Assembly (NCBI RefSeq): GCF_038397785.1
Contig: NZ_CP151642.1
Location: 1,426,001 to 1,490,000, forward strand
Length of the DNA: 64,000 bases
Source: Salinibacterium sp. TMP30
GTDB lineage: Bacteria; Actinomycetota; Actinomycetes; Actinomycetales; Microbacteriaceae
Direction of reading: 5' to 3'
The first letter of the stretch is position 1. Each line of letters opens with the position of its first letter. The position numbers and the translations under genes are program-made. This document shows, piece after piece, positions 58,536-64,000 of this stretch. The notes below the pieces were generated by a model that was given only the letters and a program-made list of their open reading frames with translations, did not search any database and was not told where the DNA came from.

Positions 58536-59225
58536 CTAGCGACGGGCAGGAGTCGCGCGTTCCTTGACCGACGTTGCATAGACATCCACGTATTCCTGAC
58601 CACTGATGCGGTTCAGTTCGTACATGATTTCGTCGGTGATCGACCGCAAAATGAAGCGGTCGCCCTCCATGCCCTCAAAACGACTGAAGTCGAGAGGTTC
58701 GCCGAAGACAATTCCGATGCGGCCCATACGAGGAATCTTGGTGCCAATTGGCATGACCTTTTCGGTATCAATCATCGCAACCGGAACTACGGGAACGTGC
58801 CCCTCTAAGATCATGCGAGCGACACCCGTGCGGCCGCGATACATCTTTCCGTCGGGGCTTCTCGTTCCCTCGGGGTAGATTCCGAGCACCTCACCCCGAG
58901 CAAGAACCGCGAGCCCGGTGTTTAGCGATGCTTCGGAGGCCTTGCCGCCGGAGCGGTCGATCGGCAGCATCCCCGTGCCATTGAAGAAGGCCCGCGACAG
59001 CCAACCGCGGATGCCGCGACCGGTAAAATAGTCGCTCTTAGCGAGGAAGAAAATGCGGCGATCCATCACGAGGGGTAAGAACACAGAATCAATGAACGAC
59101 AGATGATTGCTGGCGAGAATTACGCCACCTTTGCGTGGCAGGTTCTCAAGGCCTGATACCCAGGGGCGGAAAACAGTTTTGAGAATAGGGCCGGCGACCA
59201 GATTCTTCATAAACCAATAGAACAT
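58536..59225 (-). CDS. 1-acylglycerol-3-phosphate acyltransferase (PlsC family)
   Basis: 229 aa. HX4D motif in ASNHLSFIDS, substrate motif YPEGTRS, and VPVAMIDTEKV. It acylates lysophosphatidic acid or a related glycerolipid at the membrane. Next to an acyl-CoA synthetase gene, which fits fatty-acid/lipid synthesis. Confidence 0.92.
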   Translation of the reverse strand: MFYWFMKNLVAGPILKTVFRPWVSGLENLPRKGGVILASNHLSFIDSVFLPLVMDRRIFFLAKSDYFTGRGIRGWLSRAFFNGTGMLPIDRSGGKASEASLNTGLAVLARGEVLGIYPEGTRSPDGKMYRGRTGVARMILEGHVPVVPVAMIDTEKVMPIGTKIPRMGRIGIVFGEPLDFSRFEGMEGDRFILRSITDEIMYELNRISGQEYVDVYATSVKERATPARR

Positions 59226-59388
59226 GGTGCCTCTTTCTCCTGCTCGCGGAAGCTTCTACTCTACCGCGCACCAAAACGTACCCCACAAACGGGTGCAAAC
59301 TTTCCCCCACGCCAATGCGCAGATGGCTAGGTGTGAGAGACCTAGCTAGAGTGGAGTTGCCCACCTTACCGGTGCCAAAGGAGTTGCC

Positions 59389-61212
59389 GTGAAACAGTTT
59401 GATGTACCAGCCCTCGTTGAGGCTGACCCGGAAGCGAACGTAACCGATCTCCTGATAGATCGCGTCGCGGCTACGCCAAATAATGCTTTGTTCTCACTCC
59501 CTACAGCCGATGGCGGCTGGAGCGATGTCACCTCATCCGAGTTCCTAGCCCGGGTGAAGGCCGTCGCCAAAGGGCTTGTCGCTGCAGGTATTCAGCCTGG
59601 CGACAAGATCGGACTCATGTGCAAGACGCGCTATGAGTGGACTCTTATCGACTTTGCGACGTGGTTTGCTGGCGCGGTGCTCGTTCCCATCTATGAGACC
59701 AGCTCGCCATCACAGATCCAATGGAATCTTGCCGACTCTGGGGCGGTCGCCATCATCACTGAAACGCCCGATCACTTCGCGCGCTTCGATGAAATTCGCG
59801 CTGATGTTCCCCACGTGACCCAGGTGTGGCAAATTGATCTCGGTGATGTAGACAAGCTCGCAGCTTCTGGCTCCGATGTCACCGATGAAGAAATTGAGCG
59901 GCGCCGCAACCTGGCGAAAGGTGCCGATCTTGCCACTCTGATTTATACGTCAGGAACTACCGGCAGGCCGAAGGGGTGCGTCCTCACGCACTCCAATTTT
60001 GTGGAGCTCTGCCGCAACTCGCAGAAGGCTATTCCCGAGGTGGTCAACCCGGATTCGAGCACGCTGCTGTTCATCACAACCGCGCACGTTTTCGCACGCT
60101 TCATCTCGGTGCTGTGCGTCCACGGTGGAGTCAAAGTTGGACATCAGCCCGATACGAAGCTGTTGCTGCCGTCGATGGCGTCATTCAAACCAACGTTCCT
60201 CTTGGCTGTGCCGCGTGTGTTTGAGAAGGTGTACAACTCCTCTGAGCAGAAGGCTGAAGCTGGCGGAAAGGGCAAGATTTTCCGTAAGGCAGCTGCTGTC
60301 GCAATCGCACATTCGAAGGCCCTGGATGCCGGACACGTGCCCCTCGGCCTCAAGGTTCAGTTCGCAATCTTCGACCGACTCGTGCTCTCGAAGATTCGCA
60401 CCGCTCTGGGCGGCCGCGTTAAGTACGCCGTCTCAGGTTCGGCGCCGCTCGGACTCCGCCTAGGACATTTCTACCGCAGTCTGGGGCTCACCATTCTCGA
60501 AGGCTACGGCCTCACAGAAACCACCGCCCCAATCTCGGTGAACAGGCCATCCAACTTCAAAATTGGTAAGGTCGGTCCCCCACTGCCCGGCGTCTCTGTT
60601 CGCATTGCTGAAGACGGCGAAATTCAGGCCAAGGGCGTCTGCGTATTCGATGGCTATTGGAACAACCAAGACGCTACCGACGATGTGTTCGACGGCGAAT
60701 GGTTCAAGACCGGAGACATCGGCAAGTTTGATGAAGACGGCTACCTCGAAATCACGGGCCGAAAGAAGGAGATCATCGTTACTGCCGGCGGCAAGAATGT
60801 TGCCCCCGCTGCTCTCGAAGATCCCATTCGCGCTAACCCGATCATTGGTCAGGTTGTTGTCGTCGGCGAACAGCGTCCGTTCATTTCGGCGCTCATCACC
60901 CTCGACGAAGAGATGCTGCCTGTCTGGCTCAACAATAACGGCCTCGATGCAACCTGGAGCTTGGATCAGGCTGCCAAGCACCCGGCGGTGCTCGCCGAAG
61001 TGCAGCGTGCGATTGACGTCGGGAATGCAAAAGTTTCGCGAGCAGAATCGATCCGCAAGTTCCACATTCTCGATGCGGATCTCACTGAAGCCAGCGGTCA
61101 CCTGACACCAAAGTTGACCATCAAACGAAATGTGATTCTGGTGGACTTCGCCGACGTCATCGAGTCGCTGTACTCAAACTCTCCGTCGACGGAGGGTATT
61201 TCGCTCAAGTAG
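59389..61212 (+). CDS. Long-chain fatty acid-CoA ligase (FadD15-like)
   Basis: 607-aa AMP-forming enzyme. P-loop LIYTSGTTGRPKGC, A5 motif GYGLTETTAP, A7 TGDIGKFDEDGYL and ITGRKKEIIVTAGGKN. Full length for the long-chain type. GTG start with AAAGGAG. Divergent from plsC; in M. tuberculosis fadD15 is in the same region. Confidence 0.94.
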   Translation: MKQFDVPALVEADPEANVTDLLIDRVAATPNNALFSLPTADGGWSDVTSSEFLARVKAVAKGLVAAGIQPGDKIGLMCKTRYEWTLIDFATWFAGAVLVPIYETSSPSQIQWNLADSGAVAIITETPDHFARFDEIRADVPHVTQVWQIDLGDVDKLAASGSDVTDEEIERRRNLAKGADLATLIYTSGTTGRPKGCVLTHSNFVELCRNSQKAIPEVVNPDSSTLLFITTAHVFARFISVLCVHGGVKVGHQPDTKLLLPSMASFKPTFLLAVPRVFEKVYNSSEQKAEAGGKGKIFRKAAAVAIAHSKALDAGHVPLGLKVQFAIFDRLVLSKIRTALGGRVKYAVSGSAPLGLRLGHFYRSLGLTILEGYGLTETTAPISVNRPSNFKIGKVGPPLPGVSVRIAEDGEIQAKGVCVFDGYWNNQDATDDVFDGEWFKTGDIGKFDEDGYLEITGRKKEIIVTAGGKNVAPAALEDPIRANPIIGQVVVVGEQRPFISALITLDEEMLPVWLNNNGLDATWSLDQAAKHPAVLAEVQRAIDVGNAKVSRAESIRKFHILDADLTEASGHLTPKLTIKRNVILVDFADVIESLYSNSPSTEGISLK

Positions 61213-61240
61213 TAGACGCTGAGGAGCGATCCTCCGATAC

Positions 61241-61280
61241 AAGGAACCCCCGCAACGTGCGAACACGGCGGGGGTTCCTT
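61241..61280. terminator. Hairpin between fadD and def
   Basis: AAGGAACCCCCGC (61241-61253) pairs with 61268-61280, loop 14 bases. It lies between two convergent genes and can serve both. Confidence 0.7.
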
Positions 61281-61302
61281 GACTCGACAGAAGTAGCGCG
61301 GT

Positions 61303-61794
61303 CTAGTACCAGGTCGCTTTGCGAATGGCGCGCATCGCTTCGCGCTTAGTTTCTGGGTCAAGGCCCTCAATGTAGAGATGCCCATCGAGGTGGTCGGTTT
61401 CATGCTGAAGCGCCTGCGCCATTACCCCTTCGCCACTGAGCTCCACGGGACTTCCGTCAAGATCGACACCCGTGACGCGCGCGAAAGGGTACCGCCGACG
61501 CAGGAAGTAGAAGCCAGGAACTGAGAGGCAGCCCTCATCCACCAATTCTGGTTCGCCTGAGACCTCAGCAAGTACGGGGTTGATGATGTAGCCGATTTCG
61601 CCGTCTATGTTGTAGCTGAATGCCCGCAGGCCCACGCCAATCTGGTTGGCGGCTAAGCCGGCGCGGCCAGGGATTTGAACATTCTCGATCAAGTCACCGA
61701 TGAGCAGCGCGGCATGCGGGTCACCAACAACAATGGGATCGCATGCGGAACGAAGGACCGGATCGCCAAAGAGGCGAATCTCACGGACAGCCAT
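61303..61794 (-). CDS. def: Peptide deformylase
   Basis: 163-aa metalloenzyme removing the N-formyl group from new proteins. Three motifs are visible: GLAANQIGVG, EGCLSVPG with the metal Cys, and QHETDHLDG with both metal His. In motif I the usual Pro is Asn (AANQ), a variation also met in actinobacteria. ATG at 61794 (MAVREIRLFG), four bases after the ParA-like gene. Confidence 0.95.
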   Translation of the reverse strand: MAVREIRLFGDPVLRSACDPIVVGDPHAALLIGDLIENVQIPGRAGLAANQIGVGLRAFSYNIDGEIGYIINPVLAEVSGEPELVDEGCLSVPGFYFLRRRYPFARVTGVDLDGSPVELSGEGVMAQALQHETDHLDGHLYIEGLDPETKREAMRAIRKATWY

Positions 61795-61798
61795 AGGT

Positions 61799-63121
61799 TC
61801 AGTTAGTCCGAACCTCAGGAAGACCATCCATGACAACGGCAGCGAGCTCAAGCGCAGCATTCTTGGTGAGCTTATTCAGGTCGCGGTAGTGCACCACCGA
61901 GCCTGTCGCGAGGCTGGGGTCATACGGCACACGAACGATCTCTCGCACGCGCGACTTGAAGTGCGCCTCGATTTCCTCGAGCTTGACCAAGTTAGTTCCC
62001 TGAGTCGCAGTGTTAAGCGCGACCACGGCGTTCTTGACGAGGTCAGCGTGACCATTCGACTCAAGCCACGTGAGCGTTTCGGATGCCAAACGCGCTTCGT
62101 CGACGCTGCCACCCGAAACGATGACAATCGAATCGGCTCGCTGAAGTGTCGCCCGCATCACCGAGTGCACAATGCCCGTGCCGCAGTCGGTAATCGCAAC
62201 TGAATAGAAGCGCTCAGCCATGTCGGCGACGACGTTGTAGTCGCCCTCATCGAATGCTTCTGAGACATGAGGATCCGTGTCTGAGGCGAGAACATCCAGT
62301 CGAGTCTCGTCACGGGACACAACAGTCTGGAACTCGCTGAACGTGTGAAGCGATTCTGAGCGCATCACGACATCCCGCACCGTCGCACGGGTTTGCTTGT
62401 CGATACGTTCAGCCAACGTTCCGCGGTCGGGGTTGGCGTCAATAGCAATGATTCGGTCTTCGCGAGTGTCAGCCAACGCCATTCCCAACAGGGCAGTGAT
62501 CGTCGTCTTGCCAACACCACCTTTGCGCGTGAGCACGGGAACGAATCGCGTGCCTCCCGTGAAGGTCTTTGTGATGCGGGTTTCAAGAGCCTTGCGCTCG
62601 CGAACGTAGTACGAGTCGCCCAAGTTGACTAGGTGGAACGTCACCGCATAAACAAGCTCCTGCAAGAAACCTTCTGGTGCTGGGCGACGACTCTTCTTGC
62701 TCTGGTTGATGAGCCGTTCAGCGGTGAGCATCGTTGCGCTCTCTGGCGCAGGGCGAACTTCGGTGCGCTGACGGCCACGACGGGTCGTTGCATGATCTAC
62801 CGGGGGAAGATCGGGGATAACCGCGGGCTCATGGGCGGCTTCGGCGGGCATCGTCGCCACCGACGAGGGAACGAAAGAGATCGAGGTGGTCGCCATTGAC
62901 GCTGGGTCGACATGATGTGCGTTCACCGCAACATCATCAATCGCGACAGCGGCCTCATGCTCGGGAGTCTCCCGAACCTGTGTTGGCAACGACAGCGTAA
63001 AGGTCAGACTCTCCGTGCTCGGTGTCTCTTCGACAGTCGAGTCTTTCGAGTCGTAATCGGCCGACGAACTTTTGTCGTCAGCGGACGACTGCACGTCGGG
63101 TTCATTGCGCTTAGTAGCCAC
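61799..63121 (-). CDS. ParA/MinD-like P-loop ATPase with disordered head
   Basis: 440 aa. The first 120-150 residues are low-complexity and acidic/Thr-rich; a conserved bridge (PAPEGFLQELVYAVTFHLVN) leads to a deviant Walker A KGGVGKTT, Walker B-like IIAIDANPDRG and a MinD-type body. GTG at 63121 with AAGGGAT upstream; an ATG 11 codons earlier has none. This type is common in actinobacteria as MinD/ParA-like proteins of unsettled function (division siting, polar or secretion roles proposed). Presumed co-transcribed with def. Confidence 0.85.
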   Translation of the reverse strand: MATKRNEPDVQSSADDKSSSADYDSKDSTVEETPSTESLTFTLSLPTQVRETPEHEAAVAIDDVAVNAHHVDPASMATTSISFVPSSVATMPAEAAHEPAVIPDLPPVDHATTRRGRQRTEVRPAPESATMLTAERLINQSKKSRRPAPEGFLQELVYAVTFHLVNLGDSYYVRERKALETRITKTFTGGTRFVPVLTRKGGVGKTTITALLGMALADTREDRIIAIDANPDRGTLAERIDKQTRATVRDVVMRSESLHTFSEFQTVVSRDETRLDVLASDTDPHVSEAFDEGDYNVVADMAERFYSVAITDCGTGIVHSVMRATLQRADSIVIVSGGSVDEARLASETLTWLESNGHADLVKNAVVALNTATQGTNLVKLEEIEAHFKSRVREIVRVPYDPSLATGSVVHYRDLNKLTKNAALELAAVVMDGLPEVRTN

Positions 63122-63226
63122 TTGTTGATCCCTTTCAGAAAGCAAACACACCACTTTACCGCGTAAAGGAGCTAAACATGACAGCCCGATTAAGGACGGT
63201 CACGTTCACAGCGTACAAAACTAGCG

Positions 63227-64000
63227 CTAGCTAGGCTCGATTTCGATCAGAAGATCACCGGCATCCACCTGCTGGGTCTTCGGGATAGCGAGTCGCTTAA
63301 CGGTGCCAGCAACTGATGCAGTGATTGCTGCTTCCATCTTCATCGCCTCGATCGATGCCACCGGTTGGCCCGCTTCGACCTTCGCGCCTTGCTCGACCTG
63401 CAGCGTCACAACACCAGAGAACGGTGCCGCCACGTGACCCGGTTTCGTCGAATCGGCCTTTTCGGCAGACGTCGAATCAACCTTGATGCTGAGGTCACGC
63501 ACAAAAACGGGCCGCAATTGGCCATTGAGAGTGGCCATGACCGTGCGCATGCCTTTCTCATCAGCTTCACCGATCGCTTCGAGCCCGACGAAGAGTTGAA
63601 CGCCCTTATCGATCTCCACGACGTGCTCGTTGCCCTGCTGCAAACCATAAAGATAGTCGGTGGTGGCTAACGTCGACAGGTCACCGTAGGCCTCGCGAGC
63701 CTTCTCAAAGATTTGCGTCGGACCAGCAAAGAGAAGCCTGTTGAGTGCAGAACGGCGTTCGTTTGGTTCACCGTCGAGAGCAGCCTGATCGTCTTCGCTG
63801 ACCTCCTCAACGCCAATCTTGACATTACGGCCCTTGAGAACCTTCGAGCGGAATGGTTCCGGCCAGCCCCCCGGCAGTTCGCCCAACTCCCCCGCCATGA
63901 AACCAATTACCGAATCCGGGATGTCGTATTTGTCTGGATTCTCTTCAAAGTCAGCGGGGTCGGCGTTCGCTGCAGCCAGAGAGAGTGCGAGATCCCCAAC
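63227..64000 (-). CDS. pyc: Pyruvate carboxylase, C-terminal part
   Basis: The frame runs on past the window edge (258 codons visible including stop). The visible part holds the end of the carboxyltransferase/PYC_OADA domain (PDKYDIPDSVIGF, GELPGGWPEPFRSKVL), an allosteric/linker stretch, and the biotinyl domain with the biotin Lys in SIEAMKMEAAI. The enzyme makes oxaloacetate from pyruvate and bicarbonate. The start is outside the window. Confidence 0.93.
   Translation of the reverse strand, partial: VGDLALSLAAANADPADFEENPDKYDIPDSVIGFMAGELGELPGGWPEPFRSKVLKGRNVKIGVEEVSEDDQAALDGEPNERRSALNRLLFAGPTQIFEKAREAYGDLSTLATTDYLYGLQQGNEHVVEIDKGVQLFVGLEAIGEADEKGMRTVMATLNGQLRPVFVRDLSIKVDSTSAEKADSTKPGHVAAPFSGVVTLQVEQGAKVEAGQPVASIEAMKMEAAITASVAGTVKRLAIPKTQQVDAGDLLIEIEPS

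Noticed and set aside
1-64000. Prophage, CRISPR, restriction or toxin-antitoxin system
   Set aside because: No integrase, transposase, repeat-spacer array, methylase or toxin pair was recognisable; the genes form ordinary chromosomal blocks with decayed remnants only at 1-1162 and 9502-10978.

Overview
The window is chromosomal DNA of a Gram-positive actinobacterium, most likely a member of the Microbacteriaceae (Salinibacterium/Leifsonia-like; family-level inference from gene content and order, genus not certain). Supporting signs are a moderately high G+C content, many GTG starts, a bcc-aa3 respiratory supercomplex with a di-haem QcrC, an ftsA-less dcw cluster followed by sepF, yggT and wag31/divIVA, class II DAHP synthase, DUF3040 and DUF3043 proteins and an Rv2175c-like protein. 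The order mraZ, DUF3040, polyprenyl synthase, Rv2175c-like, Ser/Thr kinase, aroG, plsC, fadD follows the ancestral actinobacterial order known from Mycobacterium tuberculosis (Rv2166c to Rv2187).

Layout. 1-1162: remnant of an MFS transporter with two frameshifts. 1459-9439 (minus): one tightly overlapping operon encoding an M20 deacylase/peptidase, a FadR-type GntR regulator, a complete dipeptide-type ABC importer and an alpha/beta hydrolase, with a promoter and dyad operator at its head. 9502-10978: a decayed junction of a surface-protein remnant (minus) and the C-terminal half of a UvrA-like ATPase (plus). 11054-14470: DUF805 protein, tandem universal stress protein, YchJ-like protein and glycerol kinase. 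14529-23527: trpD diverging from ctaE-qcrCAB, then ctaF-ctaD-ctaC on the opposite strand. 23665-29559: ErpA-type Fe-S carrier, M20 dipeptidase, DUF3043 protein, pyrD, nrdR, hisD and a flavin reductase. 29637-34143: dnaE and an RluD-type pseudouridine synthase. 34324-51055: division and cell wall cluster (mraZ, rsmH, ftsL-like, ftsI, murF, mraY, murD, ftsW, murG, murC, ftsQ, ftsZ, yggS, sepF, yggT, divIVA, read on the minus strand). 51300-61212: DUF3040 protein, polyprenyl diphosphate synthase, Rv2175c-like protein, LysM cell-wall protein, PASTA kinase, aroG, plsC and fadD. 61303-64000: peptide deformylase, ParA/MinD-like ATPase and the C-terminal end of pyruvate carboxylase.

How it works together. 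The core of the window builds and divides the cell wall: precursor ligases (MurC, D, F), lipid carriers (MraY, MurG, with the polyprenyl synthase supplying isoprenoid), septal synthesis (FtsW, FtsI, FtsQ, FtsL-like), the Z-ring and its membrane anchor (FtsZ, SepF), polar growth (DivIVA), and a PASTA kinase that can sense wall fragments. The respiratory block supplies the complete menaquinol-to-oxygen chain. Three genes usually found in these clusters are missing from their expected slots: murE (between ftsI and murF), pgeF (between ftsZ and yggS) and lspA (between divIVA and rluD).

I found no convincing phage, CRISPR, toxin-antitoxin or defence system, and no tRNA or rRNA. The most informative unexpected signals are a recurrent leaderless-promoter arrangement (TANNNT, 6-7 bases, start codon) in front of at least eight genes, the missing dcw genes, phased repeats before mraZ and between ftsQ and ftsZ, and the self-contained peptide-uptake operon.
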